Shown here: positions 44,355-53,851 of the stretch, in pieces
Layout of the letters: every line of letters starts with the position of its first letter
How positions within the stretch are numbered: position 1 is the stretch's first letter
Source: Paramacrobiotus metropolitanus
Lineage: Eukaryota > Tardigrada > Eutardigrada > Parachela > Macrobiotidae
DNA length: 64,000 nt
Direction of reading: 5' to 3'
Assembly: GCF_019649055.1 (NCBI RefSeq)
Contig: NW_026570363.1
Span: 244,059-308,058, forward strand
Made by a program: the position numbers and the translations under genes
Notes under the pieces: generated by a model
Database searches by the model: none
What the model saw: only the letters and a program-made list of their open reading frames with translations
What the model was told of the DNA's origin: nothing

Positions 44355-44951
44355 TTAAACATCAGTGCTACACGGACAACAAGACACAACAGATTTTTCG
44401 TATTTCTTTTGAGTTTCTTCAATGAATGCCGCTCCTTTCGTCTCCGTAAGGTACGGGCATTTCGGATACCATCGGGCATGTTCTTCCCAAGGTACATCAG
44501 TTGCTTCCCAATTGTGAATTTGGCCGCCGCAGTGAAAACAACGAACGCAATCACCATTTCCTTCGTAATAGAATCCAGCGTTTGCCATGTCTCGTGGATG
44601 TTGCTGCTTGCTTACAGGCCATTCGGCATAACTGGCAAAACGTGTCTTGTAATCTTGCATTTCTGGCGCAGCGAAAAGCAAATCATGTTGTGAACCGAAG
44701 TCATCCTCACCAGCAGCCAGTGCTTGTGAGTTAGGGCAATCCGGACGCTCAAACAGATGCCGATAGAAAGGCTTATACCGAGAATTGGGCCAATCGCCCA
44801 TAACATGGCCGCAATACACACAGTGAATTTCGTCGTACACGCCCTTGTAAAAGAATCCATCAAACGCCAGTCGTGCTATGGAATACTCAGTACATGGCCA
44901 GTTGACAAAGCTGTTGCAGCGGTTATCTACGTCTGACATATCCATTTTCAA
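44355..44951 (-). CDS. Two-BIR-domain IAP-like protein
   Basis: 198 residues with two baculoviral IAP repeats: BIR1 (about 14-75) with CX2C...H...C ligands in CVYCGHVMGDW and RHLFERPDC, and BIR2 (about 104-168) with CFHCGGQIHNW and HARWYPKC. Each has the zinc-binding C-x2-C-x16/17-H-x6-C spacing and the Arg and GFYY/GFFY features of the fold. There is no RING finger; the tail is short and Cys-rich. The family binds caspases or IAP antagonists and blocks apoptosis, so this is probably a host-derived survival factor carried as cargo. First gene inside the left repeat. It looks intact. Confidence 0.9.
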   Translation of the reverse strand: MKMDMSDVDNRCNSFVNWPCTEYSIARLAFDGFFYKGVYDEIHCVYCGHVMGDWPNSRYKPFYRHLFERPDCPNSQALAAGEDDFGSQHDLLFAAPEMQDYKTRFASYAEWPVSKQQHPRDMANAGFYYEGNGDCVRCFHCGGQIHNWEATDVPWEEHARWYPKCPYLTETKGAAFIEETQKKYEKSVVSCCPCSTDV

Positions 44952-45032
44952 GAAGTGTTTTACCGATTATCTGCCATAGCCGTTCCTAGATGGATAGAGG
45001 AAGCAAATGCAGGCAGACATCTGTCATCTTGT

Positions 45033-45434
45033 TTAACTGGCCGCTTCCACGATCTGTATGATTGTGAATACAGACAACTTGATTTGGCGATCTTGTTGTC
45101 TGAACTCAACTGACGGAGTATACATGGAAGCTACAGGATTCAACTTGATCTCCAAATTTTTATTCAGTCTGTAGGTGTAATCAGATTCTTCTAGATCCGG
45201 AGTATACCATTCTGTTCGCACCATCCACTCTAAGAATTCCAAGTCACGCTTGGTCAAAGTTATTCCGGTTCGTTTAGCTTCCGAGTAACCGTGCTCATCC
45301 ACCGATGGCACATCTTTTGCCAAAACCATTTTGCCTGCGGTATAATGCCAAAAAACAAATGTTTTGCCATTTCCAAAGCGATAAGTCCTAATCCCTCATA
45401 GCCGGGGTAGCTAACTTCTACCAAATTTGACTCC
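45033..45434 (-). CDS. PC4-like small protein A (frame break near N-terminus)
   Basis: The open frame 45,329-45,033 (98 residues) extends upstream without a stop to about 45,420, and a candidate ATG in a different frame is at 45,434, so one indel is likely near 45,400-45,420. Visible features: a strand-rich start containing FVFWHYTAG, then GITLTKRDLEFLEWM, which resembles the last strand and helix of the PC4/SUB1 coactivator fold, then a second strand-rich half ending IKLSVFTIIQIVE. It has the same two-half plan as proteins B and C just upstream. PC4 binds single-stranded DNA and stimulates transcription. Assignment by pattern only. Confidence 0.5.
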
Positions 45435-45489
45435 ATATTAACAATAGTGTTCTCGGCGTAAGTTTGTTTGTGTCTCCTTAATGCAAAAG

Positions 45490-45593
45490 GGTTCCCAAAA
45501 TAGCGACGATGTCAGCTTGTCTGTCAATTATTCTGACAAGCTAAGACCGTCACTAATTCGGGGCAGCGCCTCTTTTTTTTTTTTTTTTTTTTT
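45490..45593 (-). other. Recurrent intergenic module, copy 1
   Basis: On the minus strand, directly after the stop of protein B: 21 A, a small hairpin GGC-GCT-GCC, CCGAAT, a second hairpin AGCTTGTC/GACAAGCT, then TTTTGGGAAC, ending about 55 bases before the start of protein A. The same order occurs at 55,011-55,093 and 53,567-53,656. Confidence 0.65.
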
Positions 45594-46036
45594 ACAAAGT
45601 AACAATATCGGCTAATGTGGCACATAGTCCACGAAACTGAACAAGAGTTAGATCCAAAGGCACATTCCCAGCACTACTGATGCGCACGCAGTCTGTCTGC
45701 GAACAGCGTGGTCTAAAGCGGATCCGAACAGATTTTCCTGTGGCATCCCTGATCCGATAACACTGAGTTTTTCGTGTGGTGATGGCGCGATTCCACAGTC
45801 GAAGAAATGAGTCGTCTTCATGCATTTCTATCATGCGTTTAACAACGGTATCATTATACTCGCCGATGTTTCGTACAAGACTCCAACTGGATATGTGTAA
45901 CCAGTGAAGCGATAATAAGATGCTGATCTAATGGTCTGAGACCGACACGTATACTGTCGCTTAACCAAAACCATAATACATCGTCAGCGCTGCAGCAAAA
46001 CGGCAAAGAAGAATCGTCATTCCCATCAGACTCCAT
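45592..46036 (-). CDS. PC4-like small protein B (one frame break)
   Basis: Two frames: 46,111-45,854 (with an internal start MESDGNDD at 46,036) and 45,834-45,592. The break lies at about 45,835-45,875. The first half has DDVLWFWLSDSIRVGL, close to the first strands of PC4 (aromatic, then L-D-x-x-R-V); the second ends PLDLTLVQFRGLCATLADI, nearly the same as the end of protein C and like the strand-helix close of PC4. About 145 residues in total. Confidence 0.5.
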
Positions 46037-46181
46037 GATTGCTGCTGAAGACAGAAAATGTTGTAAATGACTATTTCTTGCTAGTCTTCCTTGATATCGA
46101 CGCGTACGCAAAACAGCTATACATCTGACATTGAAAACTTATATGCTTTCTCCCATTAAGTTCTGACAAGCGTGCTTACCA

Positions 46182-46643
46182 TTACTGATCAACCAGAGTC
46201 ATTAGAGTTGCGCAAAGGATTCGAAACTCCAACACAGAAAGTTCCAAAGGTCCACCATCGGTTGGGCGTATAATGCAGATCTGTGCTTGCTCTTTCACCG
46301 CACGTCCATTCACTTTGATGAAAATTTCTTTGCGCACGCCATCCACGATGACGCAAACTACAGGCTGCCATTTAAGAATGGACTTTCTCAACGCCTGGAT
46401 CATTTCAACGCTTAACTCCATTCTGATAAATTTACGAGCCACACGAACGTCATATTCCTCCATGCTCTCTATACACTGCTCACACCCAGCACTAGTCTCA
46501 TCATCTGCAGGACCGCCAGGACTGACACGCACAAGTATAAACGACTTGCTAGCTACACGCCATTCCATACGAAGAGTGTCGCTGAAGCGAAAATACTTTA
46601 CGCCGTTCTCCTCTTTGCGAACAGACATGGCGTCTACAGGCAT
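46182..46643 (-). CDS. PC4-like protein C, two tandem domains
   Basis: Start taken at 46,643 (MPVDAMSV); the frame is open to 46,718. About 153 residues. The first domain begins KYFRFSDTLRMEWRV and closes with RMELSVEMIQALRKSI, matching the PC4/SUB1 order of strands and final helix; the second ends LELSVLEFRILCATLMTL. It is unbroken and the clearest of the PC4-like set. Position between capsid-assembly genes and the BIR gene gives no further clue. I infer single-stranded-DNA binding and a transcription or replication role. Confidence 0.6.
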   Translation of the reverse strand: MPVDAMSVRKEENGVKYFRFSDTLRMEWRVASKSFILVRVSPGGPADDETSAGCEQCIESMEEYDVRVARKFIRMELSVEMIQALRKSILKWQPVVCVIVDGVRKEIFIKVNGRAVKEQAQICIIRPTDGGPLELSVLEFRILCATLMTLVDQ

Positions 46644-46794
46644 TCTCAGTGTTCTAGAATGGAAAAGGAACAGGCTGTTCAAAAAAAAAAGACAGAATGC
46701 AGCCGTTGTAATGTACAAGGCAGTTTACAGTTTGACTTCTGACCTTACCTTCGTGGATTTGCACAGTCTCATCAGCTTTACTTCTGCCACTTGT

Positions 46795-47016
46795 CTAAAC
46801 AGTCAGTGGTCCGTAACCAGTTATTCTGTATATTTGTTTTCCACCCAGCATGCTAGTCACGTTATGGAAGATTTTGTTGAACATGGCCTCGGGAATCATG
46901 ATGGGATCGCTGGGCAGCTGTGATGTCATCTTAATTTGAACGTACACTTCCAGTGTCCACAAAATGAGACACAATGTGGAAATAATACAGTAGAAGATGA
47001 AATCCTTTTTATCCAT
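46795..47016 (-). CDS. Small single-pass membrane protein 1
   Basis: 73 residues: MDKKDF, then one hydrophobic segment (IFYCIISTLCLILWTLEVYV), then about 45 polar residues. It overlaps the end of the next upstream ORF by 8 bases. Similar in size and plan to its neighbour, so possibly a duplicated pair. Membrane role in virion or egress is speculation. Confidence 0.6.
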   Translation of the reverse strand: MDKKDFIFYCIISTLCLILWTLEVYVQIKMTSQLPSDPIMIPEAMFNKIFHNVTSMLGGKQIYRITGYGPLTV

Positions 47017-47233
47017 TATAGCTTGTTGATTTATTGGTATCCGTTAGCATCATAGTGTTCAGGAACGCTTCTGTCACGTCTTTTGACGCTTTAATATCAA
47101 TTTCGGTAATGTTTCTGTTTCCCTTAATGGATTGATAGATTTGCAGGGAATAGAAACTGATGAGAAGGCCAAACATGACCACCCAGAACAAGGTGGCCAC
47201 GACCTGCTTTTTGTTAATTTGCGATAAGTCCAT
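47009..47233 (-). CDS. Small single-pass membrane protein 2
   Basis: 74 residues with a short Lys-containing N-terminus (SQINKKQ), one hydrophobic segment (VVATLFWVVMFGLLISFY) and a polar tail. Its start lies inside the end of the protease ORF (20 base overlap). Same layout as its downstream neighbour. Confidence 0.6.
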   Translation of the reverse strand: MDLSQINKKQVVATLFWVVMFGLLISFYSLQIYQSIKGNRNITEIDIKASKDVTEAFLNTMMLTDTNKSTSYNG

Positions 47234-47711
47234 TTATAAAGTTGCGGTCTTTTACTCGTGTCCGCATACTGAAAAACTTGTTAATGAACTTGCATACGAA
47301 CACATCGTCCACTCCTTTATGCTTGGTTAGTGCTGACATGACATCCTTGTATGAGTATCCGTAGCAACGTAGCGTAACAAAGAACATGCAGTACTGACCG
47401 CAGACTGTGCTGTCTACACTTTGCCGCTCCGTGTTAGATACAATGAGAAAGTCGTCACCCATCCAATTCTTGATGTGCTGTGAGTATACGGCCGGATTTT
47501 TACCGTACGAATCGAAGGCTTCTAGTATGCCTGGTGATACACAGTAAAATGCCACCCAGTGCTCGCCGCGATTGCCGTCTACCTCTGTGTTGACAATGTA
47601 AGCACCAGGAAATTCTTTGTCCGGTAGTGTGTTTGCAGAATACACTCCCACAAAAATATCTCGGATTTTTGGGTCCTTCTGTAATGCGGCTTGGATTTGC
47701 AGGTTGTTCAT
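47214..47711 (-). CDS. Adenain-like cysteine protease (Polinton PRO)
   Basis: 165 residues, intact. The catalytic set of the adenovirus-type C5 proteases is present: His51 in GEHWVAFY, Asp67 in FDSYG, Gln97 and Cys108 in VCGQYCMFF. The family cleaves capsid and core precursors during particle maturation. Its ATG overlaps the stop of the major capsid gene (ATGA). Confidence 0.93.
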   Translation of the reverse strand: MNNLQIQAALQKDPKIRDIFVGVYSANTLPDKEFPGAYIVNTEVDGNRGEHWVAFYCVSPGILEAFDSYGKNPAVYSQHIKNWMGDDFLIVSNTERQSVDSTVCGQYCMFFVTLRCYGYSYKDVMSALTKHKGVDDVFVCKFINKFFSMRTRVKDRNFINGLIAN

Positions 47712-49053
47712 GGTGCAAAATCAAAGATAACCTGACGGTTGTTGTTAATTTCGATCACGTTATCGAACACCAACATGGCTACACACACCGCATTTTCTTC
47801 TAAACCTTTGGCGAATTTCATATGTATATTCAAATTCCCATGGCGGGACAGGGACATTGCCCCTCGTCCTGTGTGTCCACGCGTAAAATCAAATCCGTAC
47901 AGGCAGAATCCACCCTTGTTGTACTGTTCACGGTCTATTGGCAATTCACCCGCTCCCTCGTTGAGACGTTCAAGTGTATCCAACAGACCTTCATAGCCTT
48001 GTATCGAACTGCCCTTCTCGTAATTTAGATTGTAGCCTTGTGTGGGAAACAGTTGGCCGTCAATCTCGGCCACGATATTGGTCAAGTTGAAATGTGTAAA
48101 GTTAAATGGGGATGATCCGTATTCACCAGCAAACGATCGGCTCGGTACAATGCCAAAAATCATTATTTTCGGCAGCTGACCCATAACAATATTGGACCAA
48201 ACAGCTTGTTGCTGACCAAGAATCAATGTATGTTCACGCATTACCACACGCTCAATGTGATATTTTGAAGTGGTGCTGAGTGGTTCTTTGCTCAAGGCGG
48301 TAAAATAATCCGGAGAAGGTTCATATTTTCTTACTTGCAAGCGCGGATTTCTGATAGCCACCATTTTCGGGGCGTTGCTATCACTGTCAGCAACAAAACC
48401 ACTTCGTTCTTGTTCCGCACCAACTTAATTGTGAGCTCGACTCCGGGCAAGAGTGGCTTATCTTGTTGAAACAGGTCACAGTGAAGTTTGCCTGACAACT
48501 GCAACGGTTTCATATTCTGTAGCCAATCCCGTCTTTTGTTTGACCCATCGCTACAGAAACGATTCACTTTTGTTGTTGCATCTGTAACATGACCAGGCTT
48601 TTTCTCCCAGTTATTATCCAATACAAATCCCGATAGGGTAAGTTGTGATTTTTGAGCTTGATCCGTAAAACCGAGCAATGATTCTAGGTATGCACGATAG
48701 TGATACAGCGTGCTTGTATCCGTGACATTCCGACCACCGATGGTAACAGTAACTGACTGGAACAGGCTGTGCAGAATGTTGTTAACTGGTGCCAAGCAGT
48801 CCGAATCTTTCAAATCTGCGCCGTCTTTATTCGTAACGTGCAAGTCGCATTTAAATCTAATATCCGCCAAGCTCACTAATTCGCTCAGAGAGGGCGCAAT
48901 AGTGAAAACAATATCGTTTGCTGAGTCAAATGTCGCTTGAGCTGGTCCAATATCGTAATCCTTTGTGTTCCATCTCTGTCAGTGTTGCCGGTAAGTAAAG
49001 AGATGGTTTTCCAGAAGCATCGAAGGCTCCGAATTTGCTTCAATCATCGCCAT
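47708..49053 (-). CDS. Polinton major capsid protein (two frame breaks)
   Basis: About 448 residues across frames 49,053-48,977, 48,940-48,331 and 48,364-47,708; breaks near 48,985 and 48,350. Recognised by the block HSLFQSVTVTIGGRNVT followed by YHYRAYLESLLGF, typical of the double-jelly-roll capsid proteins of Polintons, and by position next to the protease. Forms the icosahedral shell. Ends in ATGA overlap with the protease start. Confidence 0.85.
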
Positions 49054-49061
49054 TATTTTTG

Positions 49062-49514
49062 TTAAAATCTGTTAGCGATTGCGTCGATGGCTAACTGTCG
49101 CTTGGTTCGTTTTCTTGTCCCTTTACGTTTAGTCACGCGTTTTGCTTGTCTGCGAGTTTTGACCTTGTGTCCTTGCACTCGTTGTCGTCGTCGTCGTTTG
49201 CGTCCTCCCTTAATGCCCATTTCTTCGCCTGCGGACTCTTTAAGCTTTTTGTTAACTTTCTCCACGGCTGTGTCTATGACTGACTCCACTGCTTTAGAAG
49301 CAACTGTCTTCATATGAGGTTGTGCTTTGGTTACAAGGCTTGAAATGTAAGGTGCAGCTTTGCTAAATAGACCTTTAGCAAACCGAATCACCCGTCCCCA
49401 AAAGCTGCCACCAATAACTGGGGCGCCTCGGTATTTTGGCATACCAAAGCCATGCTGTTTGGCAAATAAATCTGTGTAGCGAGATTCGCTGAAATGGTGC
49501 TCCTTCAATACCAT
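49062..49514 (-). CDS. Small basic virion protein
   Basis: 150 residues. N-terminal half has a Gly-rich amphipathic stretch (GGSFWGRVIRFAKGLFS), then a helical middle, then an extremely basic tail (GRKRRRRQR, KRKGTRKRTKRQ). By composition and position between the two capsid genes it resembles core or minor-coat proteins of adenovirus-like systems (pVI/pVII/pX type). Probably binds DNA and the inner capsid. Confidence 0.6.
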   Translation of the reverse strand: MVLKEHHFSESRYTDLFAKQHGFGMPKYRGAPVIGGSFWGRVIRFAKGLFSKAAPYISSLVTKAQPHMKTVASKAVESVIDTAVEKVNKKLKESAGEEMGIKGGRKRRRRQRVQGHKVKTRRQAKRVTKRKGTRKRTKRQLAIDAIANRF

Positions 49515-49516
49515 GG

Positions 49517-50341
49517 TTAATATCTTTTTGGTCTGAAATGTAATTTAATCACTGCTACTCCGCTATGAAATCGTATTTCTTCTCCTCTGTCGTCAGTCAC
49601 TTCAATCTCCACTGTGCTAAATGTCTGTTTTTGAACAGGCAAGTAATGCGGATTCTCGAAACGCAGAACGGTACCATCGTACGAACTGGCTTCGGTACAC
49701 AATGTGCGCAGAACAGGGACCATTGCATCCCCTACGAGTTGATATTCCACTAAATCACAGTAGATGTTCACAATGCGGCAATGTTTGGGTGGACGTAACA
49801 CGAAAGGTTCCTTTTCAATCCCCATATAAGGATAGTTATTGTGTAATCCAAGGGCACGTGTATACTCCGCTCCTTCAAATATAACTTGACTGTCACCGCG
49901 CACGAAAAGCTGTCCATGATCTCCTTGAATTTTGATGGCTGCAAAGGGAGTTTTTCATACTGCTTTTTTCGTCTTCCGTTGTTTGGGGTAAGTCTTTAGG
50001 CTCTCTGTTAATCAAGTCGTGGTGGCTGTAGCGAAAGTCCAAATTGCGAGCGAAACGCGGATTGTATGTGAGCATTTCGTTTACGCTACTGATTAAATCA
50101 TATTCATCTCTATAGAATAATTTCTTTGGGAGCGTACGCACTTCAAAAGTCGGCTTATATGGTTTGCTTATTGCAACCTTTACATCTGACTGAAAACGCA
50201 TTTCCATTGGCGGAGAATTAGTTCAGAAAGTCCAACCTCCCATTCTCCGTCCAAGTCAATTGAACGGATAAGTTGTGTCGTATAGCAGCCAGGACGATTA
50301 TCCGGGAATATCGTACTGGATGCAGAACTTGGTAATGACAT
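49517..50341 (-). CDS. Minor capsid (penton-like) protein, frame-broken
   Basis: Three frames on the minus strand (50,341-50,210, 50,207-49,893 and 49,903-49,517) form one gene of about 275 residues. Start MSLPSSAS at 50,341; the early block LDGEWEVGLSE and the late block FENPHYLPV with DDRGEEIRFHSG are characteristic of the family often annotated as F54H12.2-like in animal genomes, which is the Polinton minor capsid protein. Single-jelly-roll vertices are the expected role. Confidence 0.85.
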
Positions 50342-50353
50342 GTAAAACTCATT

Positions 50354-51521
50354 TTAGATTACCTTTGTCCTCCCAGGAATCATAAGCTGGCCCGTAACCA
50401 TACCATCGCACGAGATATTGTTCCTTTCCTTATGCTTTCTCGTCCTTAATATGCGTGATATTTTATGACCTGATCGTTCAGTCATAATAAATTTCGACAG
50501 CTCTTGACCATAGAACAAGCCGTCAACCTCTTCACCTGACAAATCTTCAACCGCATACAACCACTGCTTCCCTTTCTTAATAACTTTTATCACTTTGAAA
50601 AGCTCCTCCGTGAAGTTTGTTTCATATCCTTTCTCAAACGTAAGCTTCTTTTGGCAAGTCGCACATAATCTCCAACAGCAAAACCAGGAGGTTTAATTGT
50701 ATCCATTTCATCTTCCTCAAGCATTTTACCCCGTATCACGCGAGCTTTTGCACGTCCACTTCACTTGGCGCAAAACCGGTAGCAGAGTGCACGCTATTAT
50801 TATATGCTGTGACCACATCGTCCAGCACGTCCAGGTATCGGTATGTCTGTTTCTCTGTCATGTAAACGTAAAGTCTGTCCTTGAGTGTTCTGTTGAAGCG
50901 CTCCACCATTGCACACTTTATGTCATCGTTCTTTGTGGTAAAGAAAGTAACTCCACAGTCGCGAAGAAAATCTCTCACTACCTTGGCTGTAAATTCCTTT
51001 CCATTATCGCTCTGACACCGCAGCGGTGGTGTACGTAAGTCTCTGTAGATTGTTTCCAACGCTCGAACAATCTCACTTGGTTTCTTTGATTTCACAGGAA
51101 TGGCCCATGCATATCGCGAAAAACAGTCAATGCATGTTAACAGATACTTTACTCCGTCGTTCTCTTTGTGAAATTTCTGCATATCGGCAAGATCAATTTG
51201 ATGTTGATCGTTTACACCGACACAGATAATTTTTCTCCGTTTGAATTTTGAGCGGTACGGTCGATGCTCGGTATAGGTGTCTTTTGACTGCAAGTATCGT
51301 TCAACTTGATCTTTTGTAAAGCCGTGTTTACTGGCTTCCGTGTAAAGACGTTCCACTCCTCCCAAACTGCCCGGATTGGAGGGATCCAAATATAGATCAT
51401 CCAGGAAACCATTATGCATAAGAGATCCAACCACTACCTGTCTGATGCTGTGTTTTATGTTTCTTTGTTGGAGGCTGATTATCGTTTCTTGCTTTCTTGC
51501 TGCGTGCTGTAAACATTTCAT
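50354..51521 (-). CDS. Polinton integrase (RVE type) with C-terminal chromodomain-like region
   Basis: The main frame 51,521-50,736 holds the DDE core: Asp110 (QIDLADMQ), Asp172 (CQSDNGKEF) and Glu207 (MVERFNRTLK), numbered in that frame. It is preceded by the SLGGVERLYTEA region usual for Polinton integrases. After a break near 50,640-50,740 the frame 50,593-50,354 gives the C-terminal domain (WLYAVEDLSGEEVDGLFY), an SH3/chromo-like module. All catalytic residues are present. Catalyses insertion of the linear element with 6 bp target duplications. Confidence 0.92.
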
Positions 51522-51572
51522 CGGGCTTGTATAAGATTGCCGGGACCGAAATTTTATTTGGCGCCCTATATG

Positions 51573-52564
51573 TCAATGCTTGGTAGCTGGTGCTGGCAAA
51601 CTGGCTTGCTCATATGTAAGTGCTTTTCTGGCCGCAGGTGCTGGCAAACGGGCATGCTCATATGTAAGTGATTTTCTGGCAGCAGGTGCTGCAATTCTAG
51701 GCTGCACATAAGTCAAAGCCTCCAGTTGGTGAGACGCCGGCAATTGTGGCTGCGCATATGTGATTGCTTTTCGACTTGCACTGCTGGGCAACTGCGGCTG
51801 CTCGTGCGTTAAAGACGGTACTGCGGCTGCGGGAGCTAATGCATACGAAGATGATAAATCATCATCGCTGTCCGGCCATTCTACATTTGGTACAGACGTG
51901 TTGTCAGCCAAAGCCAATGTAGGCGAAGGACTGCGTATTTCCCAGTACGGATTGCCAGCTGGAAGCAATGGAGGATTCTGATACACCAGCTGCGGATTTT
52001 GATTGCCGTATGTGATGGCAGGCAATGCAGGTCCTTGGTAATCGTAGACACATTTGGATGACGCATTGTACTGGCTGCATTTTTCGCACGGTTCTGCTTA
52101 GATATCCGCTTATTTTTAGGTTGAGGTTTATAAACATGCCGCACAACAGACTTGCCCGGTGCACTGATATACTGCGGACTGGAACAGGATAATAAACAGG
52201 ATCCTTTTCGATGTAATGAACTGTTGGCTGTATAGGGTCCGATTGTGTTTGACTGTCTGCCATGAAAGGTTTGGGCGCAACATATTCAAATAGCGGTGCG
52301 GTATCCACTTGTGCTGCGTGATCATAAGTAACACGTGAACTAGCTGGCACAGGCGGAATATCTGCATGGTTTGGGGTTTGTACAAATGTCTGCGGCATTG
52401 AATTTGATGAATCAACAAGTTTGTGTTCGGCACTGGTCTTTTGGACCTTGTGTTAAATGCCTCTCAATCTCACTGCTAATTTGATAGGCCTTTGTCCATG
52501 GTGTTGGACACGGTTTCATCACCGTATTGTATTCGCTCTCCGGTACGAGCACGAATGTCTTCAT
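51573..52564 (-). CDS. Polinton structural protein with C-terminal 14-residue repeats (frame-broken)
   Basis: Start MKTFVLVPES at 52,564, overlapping the stop of the gene before it (ATGA). The reading frame changes about three times (near 52,450, 52,150 and 52,030). The last 110 residues contain about five repeats of a unit like KALTYEQASLPAPA, with LTY(E/V/A)(H/Q) and (L/I)PA as fixed points, and a DSDDD acidic patch lies before them. Function not recognised; the position between integrase and the pX-like gene suggests a virion component. Confidence 0.6.
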
Positions 52565-52881
52565 TTTGCTATGAATGTAGATAATAGCGTTCCTAAAATT
52601 GGCAATAAAGCACCGAGAAATCCACCTCTTTGCTGTAAAATCTGCTGTTTTCGTTTTCGCGGCGTATCACGGCTGGCCAGTCGCTTAATGCTTGCTGCAT
52701 ACTTTCTCGCTTGCTGGAGTTGTGATTTGCTTAGACCACTTGGATTCTTCAACAGATTCAAACATGCCTCTTCCATGGCATTGACTTGTTTCTTTGTGCA
52801 ATGTGCAAAAAAGCCTCTACGTTGAATGGGTGACATAGCTTGCAGCGCTCGCACTATGTCAAAGATTTCACTTGGATTCAT
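52561..52881 (-). CDS. pX/mu-like small core protein
   Basis: 106 residues. Helical N-terminus (MNPSEIFDIVRALQAM), a Lys/Arg-rich centre with KRKQQ, then GGFLGALLPILGTLLSTFI, a Gly-hydrophobic C-terminal segment like that of adenovirus pX and related Polinton proteins. Both ends overlap their neighbours by ATGA, so the three genes form a compact string. Confidence 0.7.
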   Translation of the reverse strand: MNPSEIFDIVRALQAMSPIQRRGFFAHCTKKQVNAMEEACLNLLKNPSGLSKSQLQQARKYAASIKRLASRDTPRKRKQQILQQRGGFLGALLPILGTLLSTFIAK

Positions 52882-53503
52882 TCTGTATAAATGCGTCGAT
52901 GAGCAAAAATATGTGATTGAAGTCGCAAGTTGTCCGGAGTTTCAGGTCGTAAATTTACAATCAAATAGCCGTACTGTTCCTTAATGGCCTTTTTGTACGC
53001 ATTTTCCAAATGTTTCATTCCTAGTTGTCGACTCAGCACACGAATTTGCTGGATGTCTCACACTTTTGAACAAAATCAAGTACTGGGCATTCAAAGCAAT
53101 GTCGCGCATGCTTTTCCCTTGTTTGAACAAGTTCTGCGATATAAATACAGCAGTGACATTCTTATGGTGCACATCTCGCGTGAAAAGTGTTGAGGCTTTT
53201 ACATTGTTGGCTAATTCTTCCATTAGATCGTCAAGTATTAGTAACGTTGGGACATTTGGGTTGAAAAATCCATCATCGAACAGTTTGTTATAGTCAGAGA
53301 CTAATTCAATTGACGAAGGAAATTCTTTGAACGAATTCTGCCAAGTTCCGTACGCGTATACTATACGTTTCGGACACGGGTAAAAGTGTGCATGCGGTGC
53401 TTTAAGAAACTCCATTATCAAAGTGGATTTACCAGACATTGTTGGGCCGCACATACACCGAGCATGGTGTTTTGAAGCGAAAATCAAAATTTACACGTTC
53501 CAT
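52878..53503 (-). CDS. Packaging ATPase, FtsK/HerA type (two frame breaks)
   Basis: Start at 53,503 (MERVNF), break near 53,460, long frame to about 53,050, break, then on to a stop at 52,878. Walker A GPTMSGKS and Walker B TLLILDDLMEE are present, with FISQNLF as the sensor-like motif. Energises DNA packaging into the capsid. Just upstream is intergenic module copy 3. Confidence 0.88.
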
Positions 53504-53566
53504 TTTCCCAAAACAGTATTTTAATGGTTGCATGTGATTCAGATTTGTAGAATGGCTTAATGAGCA

Positions 53567-53656
53567 AATTCCCAAAACAGCAGTAGATTCAACCTGGCCG
53601 CAGACAAGTTAAAACTACCACCGATTTGGAGCATTCAGCTCTCTTTTTTAACATTT
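53567..53656 (-). other. Recurrent intergenic module, copy 3
   Basis: Minus strand: an A-rich stretch, hairpin GAGC-TGAAT-GCTC, CCAAAT, then AACTTG/CAGGTT hairpin with GCGGC in its loop, and finally TTTTGGGAAT. The stem bases differ from copy 2 but pair (compensated), which argues for a conserved structure. Confidence 0.6.
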
Positions 53657-53851
53657 TTTCAGGATAAAAACGGGAGTTTTTTTGTATTAGAAAATTGCGT
53701 TCAATAAACTACCAAAATTGCAATCGGAAAAGTGCAAGGAAAGTCACATTATTACATGCAAAGTCTATGGAAAAAGCAAATCGAAAAACTACAAGTTTGC
53801 GACATAAAAAACTACGCAAAAGTATGAACAGCGCACATCGAATCAGTTCAT

